The notes under the pieces were generated by a model. It was not told the origin of the DNA and did not search any database. It was given only the letters and a program-made list of their open reading frames with translations. A stretch of DNA of 64,000 bases from PALSA-600 sp037142875 (lineage in GTDB: Bacteria; Actinomycetota; Thermoleophilia; Gaiellales; Gaiellaceae). The DNA lies in NCBI GenBank assembly GCA_037142875.1, contig JBAWZV010000001.1, positions 1-64,000 of the forward strand. The letters are read 5' to 3'. Each line of letters starts with the position of its first letter. The stretch's first letter is position 1. Positions 32,713-41,056 of the stretch are shown piece after piece. The position numbers and the translations under genes were made by a program.

Positions 32713-34241
32713 GGGCACTGCTTTCGGTCTACGACAAGACGGGTATCGAGGAGTTCGCGCGTGGGCTTGCCGAGCTGGGATGCGAGCTCGTCTCGAGCGG
32801 CGGTACGGCGAGCTTCCTCGTCGAGCACGGCCTCGCCGTGACCACCGTTGAGGACGTCACCTCTGCCCCGGAGATGCTCGGCGGGCGCGTGAAGACGCTG
32901 CACCCCCGCATCCACGCCGGCATTCTGGCCCGGCTCGACCGGGACGACGACCGCGCGACGATCGCCGAGCACGGGATCGAGCCGTTCGACATCGTGTGCG
33001 TCAACCTCTACCCGTTCGCGTCGGTTGCGAGCCGGGCCGGCGCCACCGAGGCAGAGACCGTCGAGATGATCGACGTCGGTGGCCCGTCGATGGTGCGGGC
33101 TGCCGCGAAGAACTTCGCTCACGTCGCCTCGGTCACCCGCCCCGACCAGTACGACGCAGTGCTCACCGAGCTCCGCGCAAACGGCGTGGTGTCGCCGGAG
33201 ACACGCCGAGCGCTCGCCACCGCAGCGTTCCAGCAGAGCGCCGCGTACGACGCCGCGATCGCCCGCTGGTTCGCACAGTCCGAGCCGTTCCCGGCGCAGA
33301 TGCCGCTGACCTTCACGAAGGTCGCCGACCTCGCCTACGGCGAGAACCCCCACCAGCGCGCGGCGTACTACGCCGAGGCGGGTGCACACAGCCACCTCCT
33401 CTCGGAGGTCGAGCAGCTCGGTGGACGCGATCTCTCGTACAACAACCTCGCCGACCTCGAAGGCGCCCGCCGGATCGCCAGAGAGTTCGAGGAGCCCGCC
33501 GTCGTGATCGTCAAGCACGCAAACCCGTGTGGCGTCGCGGTCGCCGAAACCATCGAGGAGGCCTACGAGCGTGCGCTCGCATCGGATCCGGTCTCTGCCT
33601 TCGGCTGCGTTCTCGTCCTGAACCGCCCGGTCACCGGCGCCCTCGGCGCACGCATCGCCGAGAACTTCGTCGAGGTGATCTTCGCGCCGGGGTTCGATCC
33701 CGAGTCGCTCGAGGCGCTCCGTGCAAAGCAGGCACTCCGCATCCTCCAGGTGGCCGAGCGTCGCATCGACACCCCGGGCGAGCGCGACTACAAGCGCGTC
33801 CTGGGTGGGCTGCTCGTCCAGGACAGGGATACCGGGACCGACGGCCGCGACCAGATGCAGGTCGTGACCGGCGCCGTCGCCGAGGAGCAGTGGGACGACC
33901 TCCTGTTTGCGTGGCGCGTCTGCAAGCACGTCTCCTCGAACGCCATCGTCCTCGTCAAGGGCCTGCAGACGATCGGCACGGGTGCGGGCCAGATGAGCCG
34001 CGTCGACTCGGTGCGGATCGCGATCGCGCAGGCGCGCGAGCTCGGCCACGACCCCGCAGGTGCCGTGCTCGCGAGCGACGCGTTCTTCCCGTTTGCCGAC
34101 GGACCGCAGCTCGCCCTCGACGCCGGGATCACGGCGTTCATCCAGCCAGGCGGCTCGAAGCGAGACGACGAGGTGATCGCAGCGATCGAGGCGTCAGGCG
34201 CAGCGATGGTGCTGACCGGCCGCCGGCACTTCCGCCACTAG
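32709..34241 (+). CDS. purH: AICAR transformylase / IMP cyclohydrolase
   Basis: A 510-residue bifunctional enzyme for the last two steps to IMP. The cyclohydrolase half starts RALLSVYDKTGIEEFARGL and has LGGRVKTLHPRIHAGILAR. The transformylase half has DLAYGENPHQRAAYY, VIVKHANPCGVAVAE, SDAFFPFADGPQLALDAGI and IQPGGSKRDDEVI, and ends MVLTGRRHFRH. The stop TAG is part of the CTAG target duplicated by the adjacent transposable element. The protein is therefore complete. Confidence 0.96.
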   Translation: MRALLSVYDKTGIEEFARGLAELGCELVSSGGTASFLVEHGLAVTTVEDVTSAPEMLGGRVKTLHPRIHAGILARLDRDDDRATIAEHGIEPFDIVCVNLYPFASVASRAGATEAETVEMIDVGGPSMVRAAAKNFAHVASVTRPDQYDAVLTELRANGVVSPETRRALATAAFQQSAAYDAAIARWFAQSEPFPAQMPLTFTKVADLAYGENPHQRAAYYAEAGAHSHLLSEVEQLGGRDLSYNNLADLEGARRIAREFEEPAVVIVKHANPCGVAVAETIEEAYERALASDPVSAFGCVLVLNRPVTGALGARIAENFVEVIFAPGFDPESLEALRAKQALRILQVAERRIDTPGERDYKRVLGGLLVQDRDTGTDGRDQMQVVTGAVAEEQWDDLLFAWRVCKHVSSNAIVLVKGLQTIGTGAGQMSRVDSVRIAIAQARELGHDPAGAVLASDAFFPFADGPQLALDAGITAFIQPGGSKRDDEVIAAIEASGAAMVLTGRRHFRH

Positions 34242-34260
34242 GAGGCTTTGGCGAAATTCG

Positions 34261-34557
34261 TCACGAGGATGGTTCCTCGTGAGGCTCCGTGATTTCTTCG
34301 GGAGGGGCAATCCGGATGACGTGCATCCGCAGGAAGCCGCACCACGTACAAGCGTAGGGCACGGCTTCAATCGTCTCCGTCGCGGTCGTCTTGAGGATCA
34401 CCCGTTCAATACCGGGCGCACTGCTCCATCCCACGTTCCGCTCGCAGATGGGGCAGCGCGCACTTTGGGCCAGGCGGCTGAGTCGGTCGAGGACATCACC
34501 GATGCCTGCTCTGCGTACTTCGCCGGGATCTTCGCCGCTGCTGGGTAGGTCGTTCAC
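34261..34557 (-). CDS. Zinc-ribbon passenger protein in the element
   Basis: A 98-residue protein with two CxxC pairs (ARCPICERNVGW and YACTWCGFLRMHVI) separated by about 37 residues, a likely zinc ribbon. The termini are charged and probably disordered. No family is recognised. It begins at the inner side of the left inverted repeat and lies downstream of the transposase on the same strand. Confidence 0.6.
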   Translation of the reverse strand: MNDLPSSGEDPGEVRRAGIGDVLDRLSRLAQSARCPICERNVGWSSAPGIERVILKTTATETIEAVPYACTWCGFLRMHVIRIAPPEEITEPHEEPSS

Positions 34558-34610
34558 GGGCCGATCATCCGGGAACCGGATGACGCTTGCAAGGATGCTT
34601 CGTAGCGTCG

Positions 34611-35618
34611 CTACCCGGATTGCGCGACGGCGTTGGCGCGGCTGAGTGCCTGCGACAACCGCGCGAGCATCACGAGGTCGGCGTGGAGTTGAACCTTGCG
34701 GAGTCCGCGTACTCGGAGGACGAGGCCGTAGTGCTGTTTGAGCCGGCCGAACTCGCGCTCGACTGCGGCGCGTCCTCGGTAGAGCCGTTTGTATTCGTCG
34801 GTGTGCCGCTGGATGCGCGGGTTGTGCCTGGTCGGCGTGTCAGTGACGGGCCAGATGATCGTGTCCTTCGCGCCCTTGATCGGAATGACGGGTGCGACGC
34901 CTCGGGCCTCGCACTCTTCGTGGAGGCGGTTGGAGTCGTACCCCTTGTCAAGAGCGCACGTTACGGGTGCGAACCCTTTGCCGCGCACGGCGTCGAGCAG
35001 CGGCGCGACGAAGAGGGATTCGTGGTGGCGGGCGGTTTCGACACGCCACGCGAGCGGCAACCCGGTGACGGTACAGACGGCTGCCTGAATCTTGTATCCG
35101 TAGAACCCGCCGCCTTTCCTGGTGGACACGGCGGAGCGATGCCCCCAGGAGGCGTCCGGGTCGGAGTAGGTCTCGCGCTCCGGTCAGTCCTTGAAGAGCG
35201 TGCGGTGGCCGTTCGCCCAGGCGGGGAGGTCGGAGGCGTCGATGGCGATGTTCTGCCCGAGGGCTGGCAGCCGCTCCCGAAGGGCGGCTGCCGGCTTGTC
35301 GAGGCACGCCTGGATCGGCGCGCTGTCCTTGCTCAGCTTCTCGTTGAAGCGGTAGCAAGCCCACTGCGACGGGGCACCACCGAGGGATTCACGGAGACCG
35401 GGATGGTCGTCGATCAGCGCCACGGTTCGCGCCCACGTCGGGATCGCGTACAGCGACTTTACGATGCACGCGCCGAGCAGCGCTCGGGTTCCGAAGCCTT
35501 TGCGCCCACGTCCTCGCATGGCCTCGATTTCCTCGATCAGCTCGGCAACTTCGGGGCTGTCGAGTATTGCCATGATTCCGGCAGCGGCGGGAGCCGCTGC
35601 TACCTTCTGAGTTGCCAT
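34611..35618 (-). pseudogene. DDE transposase interrupted by one in-frame TGA
   Basis: From ATG 35618 the frame reads MATQKVAAAPAAAGIMAILD, FGTRALLGACIVKSLYAIPT and IAIDASDLPAWANGHRTLFK (first catalytic Asp), then a TGA at 35186-35184. The same frame resumes with PERETYSDPDASWGHRSAVS, TRKGGGFYGYKIQAAVCTVT, CALDKGYDSNRLHEECEARG (second Asp) and YRGRAAVEREFGRLKQHYGL (Glu), ending at 34611. All three DDE residues survive. Related transposases usually have a glycine at the stop position, so a single base change may have created it. The product is either a truncated protein or requires readthrough. Confidence 0.85.
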
Positions 35619-35642
35619 TGGAGTTCGCGCTCCTTTGGTCAC

Positions 35643-35678
35643 GCCCCCGGACGTTTGCGCGTCGCGGGGGCTCTTTTT
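35643..35678 (+). terminator. Rho-independent-type hairpin inside the element
   Basis: GCCCCCG pairs with CGGGGGC across a 15-base loop and is followed by TCTTTTT on the plus strand. It lies 25 bases upstream of the transposase start and would stop plus-strand transcription entering from purH. Confidence 0.55.
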
Positions 35679-35785
35679 GGCTTGCTTACAAGAGAAATCT
35701 ACACTTGGCGTCGGACAGCATCGACGCTCAGAAGCGGACTGTTCAAGCCCGCGAAGGGTCCCGCCGATAGGCTCCGAGCGCACAG

Positions 35786-35870
35786 TGGACCAGCCGGGAG
35801 TCGAACCCGAATGCCCTGGCGAGGCGGCCGTTTTGGAGACGGCTGTGTCTACCGATTCCACCACTGGTCA
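35786..35870 (-). tRNA. Class-II (Leu/Ser-like) tRNA with anticodon CCA, carried by the element
   Basis: The minus strand folds as a cloverleaf. The acceptor TGACCAG pairs with CTGGTCC (first pair T-C mismatched), U8-G9 is present, and the D-arm GTGGAATCGGTAGACAC is of leucine-tRNA type. The anticodon arm is GCCGT-CTCCAAA-ACGGC with anticodon CCA (Trp codon UGG). A 16-base variable region contains a CCT/AGG stem, and the T-arm is TCGGG-TTCGACT-CCCGG with discriminator A. A genuine tRNA-Trp has a short variable loop, so body and anticodon disagree. CCA is not encoded. It lies 168 bases upstream of the transposase start on the same strand. Confidence 0.75.
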
Positions 35871-35873
35871 TCA

Positions 35874-35914
35874 CGACCGGGAGGCTCCTTTTGGAAGGGG
35901 TGGCCTCCCGGTCG
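35874..35914. repeat. 12-bp perfect inverted repeat beside the tRNA
   Basis: CGACCGGGAGGC and its exact complement GCCTCCCGGTCG flank a 17-base loop three bases from the tRNA 5' end. On the plus strand TTTGCTCTTTC follows. It could terminate transcription, define the tRNA primary transcript, or be a protein-binding site. Confidence 0.55.
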
Positions 35915-36202
35915 TTTGCTCTTTCAGAGAGGACCTATCGCGGGGTTACTGACGTTCTCGTTACAGTCCGCGGGATCGGCGAGTTGACGAAACTCCTGAG
36001 GGAACTGGCCGAGGACAGCGGCGTGTCCGAACGCACGCTTTGGCGACGGGTCGCCCAACTCCGCGAGGGCAAGGCGTTGCCTGATCCGGACCGTCCGTGC
36101 GTCGAGTGCCGGCAGTCGCTACCGGACGGCTGCCGGATCAGTCGCGTTTACTGCTCAGGACGCTGCCGCGTGGCAGCGTTTCGGAAACGGAAACTTCGTT
36201 AG
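35891..36202 (+). CDS. HTH protein with a C-terminal zinc-finger-like motif (passenger)
   Basis: The convincing part is IGELTKLLRELAEDSGVSER TLWRRVAQLREGK (a helix-turn-helix) followed by CVECRQSLPDGCRISRVYCS and a GRCRVAAFRKRKLR end, a CxxC...CxxxC type finger seen in phage and plasmid proteins. The upstream part overlaps the inverted repeat, so the true start is unclear: TTG 35891, GTG 35900 or a later one. It converges on the next gene with a 4-base overlap. Confidence 0.6.
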   Translation: MEGVASRSFALSERTYRGVTDVLVTVRGIGELTKLLRELAEDSGVSERTLWRRVAQLREGKALPDPDRPCVECRQSLPDGCRISRVYCSGRCRVAAFRKRKLR

Positions 36203-36612
36203 ATGTGCGTTCCGGTGTCTCCGGACAGAATCCTGGCCTTCGCGGCAGCGAACTCCTCATCGGTCAGATCTCCGCTCCCGCGCAGCTTTGCAAGCCGCTC
36301 AAGGTCGCCAATCGAGTCTTTGACGGCCGTTTTCGCGGACTCAAGGGGCAATGGGAACACTCGCATGGGCTTTCTACAAGAGGGGCATCGCTGATGGTCA
36401 CCGTAAGGCAGGTGGACTGTCGCGGAGCAACTGGGGCACGTTACGGCGTGCAACGGTCCGGCCTGCTGTGGACGAGGAATGGTTCGCTGCTGCCGTCCCA
36501 TCATCCGATTCTGCTTCTCAAGCGCGTTCGCGGTGCGGTCCTTTTTCGAGTTCGTTCTGATCCCGGCCGCGCGCGACATTCCCAATGTGCTAAAGAACAG
36601 CGCCTTGCGCAT
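36199..36612 (-). CDS. Zinc-ribbon / SHOCT-domain protein (passenger)
   Basis: A 137-residue frame. The basic N-terminal part (SKKDRTANALEKQNRMMGRQ) leads to a zinc ribbon (VTCPSCSATVHL; HQRCPSCRKPM). It ends in a SHOCT-like helix pair (LERLAKLRGSGDLTDEEFAA AKARIL). SHOCT domains often cap short secreted or membrane-associated proteins. The start is uncertain. It lies between the HTH gene and the right inverted repeat. Confidence 0.65.
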   Translation of the reverse strand: MRKALFFSTLGMSRAAGIRTNSKKDRTANALEKQNRMMGRQQRTIPRPQQAGPLHAVTCPSCSATVHLPYGDHQRCPSCRKPMRVFPLPLESAKTAVKDSIGDLERLAKLRGSGDLTDEEFAAAKARILSGDTGTHI

Positions 36613-36704
36613 GATTCCCGTTTCTTTAGTTGTCCTTCCAGGTCGTCGGCAACCGCGAGTTTATGGCAACGGAGCCATGACGTGACCTATTTTCACCAAA
36701 CCTC

Positions 36705-38018
36705 CTAGAGACGCCACCCGGCGAGCCAGCGGTCGGGCGCGAGGGGCGGCCGTCGGCGGGCGAGCGAGCGAGCGAGCGGAACGGCAAGCCAGAGGAAGAC
36801 GAGAGCGCAGTAGGCGACCACGACGGCGCCGCCCACGCCGAGCGGCGGGAAGTGCGTGAGCGGCGCGGTGACGTTCGAGAACTCGGGCGTGTACCAGCAC
36901 AGCGCCTCGAGGGCGTAGTCGTGATCGGCGCAGATATCTGGCGTTGCGACCCCGACGGCGCCGACGATCGCCACCCAGGAAGACACCGTGAGCACGAGCA
37001 GCGTCACGGCGTCCGTCGCCGCCGACCGCCCGGCTCCCTCCAGGCGGAGCGCGATCAGCACGGACGCCGGTACCGCCCCGATGATGAAGAACCTCGGCCC
37101 CCAGGCCGCGCCGCCATACCACGACCACCAGGTGGCGTAGATGGCGATGAGCCCGACGAGATAGGCGAACATCAGCCCGACTGGCAGCCGGTAGCGGCCG
37201 AGGAGCGCGCGCGTCTGCGCGCCGCCGATGAGCGCGAGGCCAGGGATGTAGAACAGGAGCCCTCGGCCAAACGAGAAGCAGATCGAGAGAAGCCCGTAGA
37301 GCAGCGGATAGCTGTAGCCGGGCAGACCCGAATACGGCATGACGGTGTGGAAGCCGTGATCGCCGCCGTACCCCGTGTCGAGTGGGCTGCCGCGACGGAT
37401 CCACGACTCGGCCATGATCAGCGCGCCCGCCACCACGACCGGGGCCGCACAGCGCAGGCGCCGCGCACGGACCGCCTCGACACCGGCGATGAGGGCGAGT
37501 CCGATGATCGAGCCGGGGATGTTGACCGTGGCGATCACGAGGAGCGTCCAGCCGAGCACCCGCCGCCCGCGCCAGAGCGCGAGCACCCCGACCGAGACCA
37601 GCGCCCCGGTTGAGATCGCGACCTCATAGCCTCGAAGCCCGCTCGTCAGGAACGATGCTCCGACGAGAACGAGGAGCGCCTTGCGCAGGAGCACCCTGTC
37701 GCGACCAGCGCCGAGCAGCCGGAACGCCGTGAGCGCCGCGAGTCCAACAACGATCGTGTTGAAGCGCACCGCCCACCACTCGGGAGAGACAACGACCTGG
37801 CCGAGCAGCAGAAACGGCGCCGACAGGAGCGGCATGACAAGTGAGCACTTGTTGTCGGCCAGCGTCCCGTGGTGCAGGAGCGCCTCGATGCCGGCAAACC
37901 GTTCGGCTCCGTCGTTTTCGAGCCGATGCGGGAGCGCGGCGAAGGAGACGACGAGTCCCAGGGCGATCAGGACCCACTCGACCACGCCCTCACGCCGGAG
38001 ACGTTGCAGCTCACCCAC
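36705..38018 (-). CDS. Polytopic membrane protein (glycosyltransferase-39/mannosyltransferase-like)
   Basis: A 437-residue protein with about ten hydrophobic segments. An early acidic loop (ENDGAERFAGIEALLHHG) is placed where PMT-like lipid-linked-sugar transferases carry their catalytic acidic residue, and ATWWSWYGGAAWGPRFFI is a conserved-looking loop of these DUF-type proteins. The donor is unknown. GTG 38018 lies eight bases after TAGAGT; an extension of eight codons exists. Its TAG stop shares the CTAG target with purH. Confidence 0.7.
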   Translation of the reverse strand: MGELQRLRREGVVEWVLIALGLVVSFAALPHRLENDGAERFAGIEALLHHGTLADNKCSLVMPLLSAPFLLLGQVVVSPEWWAVRFNTIVVGLAALTAFRLLGAGRDRVLLRKALLVLVGASFLTSGLRGYEVAISTGALVSVGVLALWRGRRVLGWTLLVIATVNIPGSIIGLALIAGVEAVRARRLRCAAPVVVAGALIMAESWIRRGSPLDTGYGGDHGFHTVMPYSGLPGYSYPLLYGLLSICFSFGRGLLFYIPGLALIGGAQTRALLGRYRLPVGLMFAYLVGLIAIYATWWSWYGGAAWGPRFFIIGAVPASVLIALRLEGAGRSAATDAVTLLVLTVSSWVAIVGAVGVATPDICADHDYALEALCWYTPEFSNVTAPLTHFPPLGVGGAVVVAYCALVFLWLAVPLARSLARRRPPLAPDRWLAGWRL

Positions 38019-38032
38019 CGCGCGCGACTCTA
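38019..38032 (-). promoter_or_regulatory. -10 hexamer of the membrane-protein gene
   Basis: TAGAGT at 38032-38027 on the minus strand, then eight bases to GTG. Confidence 0.45.
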
Positions 38033-38124
38033 GCCGGGACACGGTCGAACGGAATACGATCGTGGAAGTTCACGTTTGAGTCCGCAACAAGATCCGAACC
38101 ATCGACTCCAGGGGGAATCGCGTA

Positions 38125-39555
38125 ATGGCTGATCTCGACCCGCGGCGCTGGAAGGCACTCGCCGTTGTGTGCGCTGCGTTCTTCATGACCATTCTTGACG
38201 TCTCGATCGTCAACGTCGCGCTGCCGACGATCGGACGCTCGCTCAACTTCTCCGAGGGCAACCTGCAGTGGGTGGTGACCGCCTACGCGATCACCTTCGG
38301 CGGGATCCTGCTCCTCGGTGGCCGTGCGGCCGACCTGTTCGGACGCCGCAAGGTCTTCCTCGTCGGCGTCGTCATCTTCACGATCGCGTCGTTTCTCTGC
38401 GGGCTTGCCTGGTCGGAGGGTGTCCTGATCGCAGCACGGGCGCTGCAGGGACTCGGCGCCGCGATCATCTCGCCAGCGGCACTCTCGATCGTCATGACGA
38501 CGTTCGAGGAGGGCAAGGAGCGCAACAAGGCACTTGGGATCTGGGGCGCGATGGGTGGCTCCGGGGCTGCCGTCGGCGTTCTCGCCGGTGGCGTGCTGAC
38601 CAAGTACCTCGGCTGGGAGTGGATCTTCTTCGTCAACGTGCCCGTCGGCATCGCAGCGTTTGCTCTGAGCCCGCGCTTCGTCCGCGAGAGCCGTGCCGAG
38701 CACGACAGCTCGACCGACGTCGCAGGCGCAGTCACGGTGACCTCCGGTATCGCGCTGCTCGTGTACGCCATCTCGACCGCACCCGATCACGGCTGGGGTT
38801 CGGCGGCGACGCTCACGCGGCTGGCAGGCGCGGCGATCCTGCTTGCCGCATTTCTCGTGATCGAGTCGCGCTCCAGGCACCCGCTGATGCCCTTCTCGAT
38901 CTTCCGTGTCCGCACGGTCGCCGGGGCAAACCTGATCGGGCTCCTGCTCGGCGCGGTGACGTTCGCGAACTTCTTCGCACTGACGCTCTACGTCCAGCAG
39001 GTGCTCCACTACTCGGTGCTGAAGACCGGCGTCGCGTTTGTCGCCACGGCAGGAAGCGCCGTGCTCTGGGCCGGTCTGGCCCAGCTGCTCGTCACGAAGC
39101 TCGGGCCGAAGACCGTGATGGCGTTCGGCTTCGTCGCGCTGACAGCGGGCATGGTCTGGTACGCCCAGATTCCCGCCCACGCGTCGTTTGCGTCCGACCT
39201 GCTGCCGGGGTACCTCCTCGTCGGGCTCGGGATCCCGTTCACCTGGATTCCGGTGTCGATCGCCGCGCTCGCGGGCGTCAACGCGCACGAGGCGGGGCTT
39301 GCATCGGGTCTGATCAGCACGGCCCAGCAGGTCGGGGGCGCGATCGGGGTTGCCGTTGCCTCGTCGATCTCGATCAGCCACTTCAACCACGAGCTGAAGG
39401 CGGGCCTCGCCTACCCGGAGGCGTTCACGAGCGGCTCGCAGTGGGCGTTCTGGATGATGGCTGGGCTTGCCGTGGCAAGCCTTGCCGCCACGCTCATCGT
39501 GATCCGCCGCGACGACCTCGTCATGGAGGGCGAGGCCGTCATGGTCTCGATCTGA
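38125..39555 (+). CDS. MFS drug/proton antiporter, DHA2 (14-TMS) family
   Basis: A 476-residue exporter of the EmrB/QacA type. AAFFMTILDVSIVNVALPTI is the helix-1 motif D1, GGRAADLFGRRKVFL motif A, and GAMGGSGAAVGVLAGGVLTK the antiporter motif C of helix 5. Fourteen hydrophobic segments are visible. It probably exports hydrophobic toxic compounds. AGGGGGAAT precedes the ATG. No TetR-type regulator is adjacent. Confidence 0.92.
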   Translation: MADLDPRRWKALAVVCAAFFMTILDVSIVNVALPTIGRSLNFSEGNLQWVVTAYAITFGGILLLGGRAADLFGRRKVFLVGVVIFTIASFLCGLAWSEGVLIAARALQGLGAAIISPAALSIVMTTFEEGKERNKALGIWGAMGGSGAAVGVLAGGVLTKYLGWEWIFFVNVPVGIAAFALSPRFVRESRAEHDSSTDVAGAVTVTSGIALLVYAISTAPDHGWGSAATLTRLAGAAILLAAFLVIESRSRHPLMPFSIFRVRTVAGANLIGLLLGAVTFANFFALTLYVQQVLHYSVLKTGVAFVATAGSAVLWAGLAQLLVTKLGPKTVMAFGFVALTAGMVWYAQIPAHASFASDLLPGYLLVGLGIPFTWIPVSIAALAGVNAHEAGLASGLISTAQQVGGAIGVAVASSISISHFNHELKAGLAYPEAFTSGSQWAFWMMAGLAVASLAATLIVIRRDDLVMEGEAVMVSI

Positions 39556-39629
39556 CGCAACCGCGCTCGGTTGGGGCTGCCGGGATCCGTCCCGGCGCCC
39601 CGACCGCATCGTGCGCGACACGCTGCCGT

Positions 39630-39643
39630 TAGGCTTCCCCGCG
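39630..39643 (+). promoter_or_regulatory. -10 hexamer of the cystathionine beta-synthase gene
   Basis: TAGGCT (39630-39635), then eight bases to ATG 39644. Confidence 0.5.
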
Positions 39644-41038
39644 ATGCCGCGCGACTATCCCAGCGTGCTTGAACTGGTCGGCGGCACGCCGATCGTCCGC
39701 CTCGACCAGATCTCGAAGGACGTGCCCGGCATGATCCTGGCGAAGCTCGAGTACCTCAATCCGGGCGGATCGGTGAAGGACCGGATCGGCCTTGCGATGA
39801 TCGAGGCAGCCGAGCGCGACGGCCGACTCAAGCCTGGCGGAACGATCGTCGAGCCGACCTCGGGCAACACCGGCGCCGGGCTCGCCGTCGCCGCAGCGAT
39901 CAAGGGCTACCGCTGCATCTTCGTCATGCCCGACAAGATGAGCCAGGAGAAGATCGCGATGCTGCGCGCCTACGGCGCCGAGGTCGTGATCACCCCGACC
40001 GCCGTCGACCACGACTCGCCGGAGTCCTACTACTCGGTCTCCTCACGGCTCGCCGAGGAGATCCCGGGCGGCTTCAAGCCCGACCAGTACTCGAACCTTG
40101 CGAACCCGCAGGCCCACTACGAAGGGACCGGCCCCGAGATCTGGGAGCAGACCGGCGGCGAGATCGACGCGATCGTCATCTCTGTCGGCACAGGCGGCAC
40201 GATCAGCGGGGTCGGGCGGTACTTCAAGGAGCACAACCCGAACGTCCTGATCGTCGGCGCGGATCCAGAGGGGTCCGTCTACACCGCGCGCGACGAGACC
40301 GACCTCCATCCCTACTTCGTCGAGGGGATCGGCAAGGACACCTGGCCGGAGACGATGGATCCGAAGGTCGTCGATGAGTGGGTGCGCGTCTCGGATCGCG
40401 ACACGTTCTCGACTGCCCGCCGTCTCGCCCGGGAGGAGGGGCTCCTCGCCGGCGGCTCGTCCGGCACGACCGTCTGGGCCGCCCTTCAGGTCGCCTCCCG
40501 TCTCGGCCCCGACGCGAAGGTGCTTGCAATGCTGCCCGACTCGGGACGCTCGTACCTCTCGAAGTTCATCGACGACAAGTGGATGCTCGAGCACGGCTTC
40601 CTCGAACGGAGCGCCCCGGCGCCGACCGTCGGCGAGCTGCTTCGCTCGAAGGGTGCCGAGGAGACGGGCGTTCCGGCGCTCGTCACGATCTCGGCCCACC
40701 AGAAGGTCGGCGAGGCGATCAACGTCATGCAGCGCTACTCGATCTCGCAGCTCCCCGTCGTTCGCGGCGGCGACGGCGGCTCCCTCACAGACGTGATCGG
40801 GTCGCTCCAGGATCGCGACCTCCTCGACCGCGTCTTCAAGAACGCCGACGCGCTCCACGACGATGTCGTCGCGGCCATGCAGCCTCCGCTCCCGACCGTC
40901 GATGCGTCGTCGTCGATGGACGACATCGTCACCGCCCTGACGAGCGGCACGAACGCCGTCCTCGTCGCGCACGACGGCAGACCGGTCGGAGTAGTCACAC
41001 GCTCCGACCTGCTCGAGTACCTCGCGCACGGCCGCTGA
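39644..41038 (+). CDS. cbs: Cystathionine beta-synthase (PLP domain plus CBS pair)
   Basis: A 464-residue enzyme. The fold-type-II PLP domain has LEYLNPGGSVKDRIGLAMIE with the Schiff-base Lys, EPTSGNTGAGLAVAAAIKGY, and VGTGGTISGVGRYFKEHN, the phosphate loop. After about residue 335 two CBS motifs follow (TISAHQKVGEAINVMQRYSI SQLPVV; ...AVLVAHDGRPVGVVTRSDLL), absent from plain cysteine synthases. With the downstream cystathionine gamma-enzyme it can form a transsulfuration route from homocysteine to cysteine. A cysteine-synthase role cannot be excluded. Confidence 0.9.
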   Translation: MPRDYPSVLELVGGTPIVRLDQISKDVPGMILAKLEYLNPGGSVKDRIGLAMIEAAERDGRLKPGGTIVEPTSGNTGAGLAVAAAIKGYRCIFVMPDKMSQEKIAMLRAYGAEVVITPTAVDHDSPESYYSVSSRLAEEIPGGFKPDQYSNLANPQAHYEGTGPEIWEQTGGEIDAIVISVGTGGTISGVGRYFKEHNPNVLIVGADPEGSVYTARDETDLHPYFVEGIGKDTWPETMDPKVVDEWVRVSDRDTFSTARRLAREEGLLAGGSSGTTVWAALQVASRLGPDAKVLAMLPDSGRSYLSKFIDDKWMLEHGFLERSAPAPTVGELLRSKGAEETGVPALVTISAHQKVGEAINVMQRYSISQLPVVRGGDGGSLTDVIGSLQDRDLLDRVFKNADALHDDVVAAMQPPLPTVDASSSMDDIVTALTSGTNAVLVAHDGRPVGVVTRSDLLEYLAHGR

Positions 41039-41056
41039 CGGCCCCGGTTCCGGCCG

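Larger units (their letters stand above)
34242..36704. mobile_element. 2.46-kb IS5-like transposable element carrying a tRNA and passenger genes
   Basis: The ends (from 34242 inwards, and the complement from 36704 inwards) are imperfect inverted repeats of about 24 bases sharing GAGG, TTTGG, GAAA and GTCACG blocks. CTAG flanks both ends (34238-34241 and 36705-36708), as expected for the 4-bp target duplication of IS5-type elements. Removing it restores one CTAG where purH and the convergent membrane-protein gene share stop codons. Inside are a DDE transposase with an in-frame TGA, a class-II tRNA, two zinc-ribbon proteins and an HTH protein. Base composition is visibly less GC-rich than the flanks. 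Confidence 0.82.
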
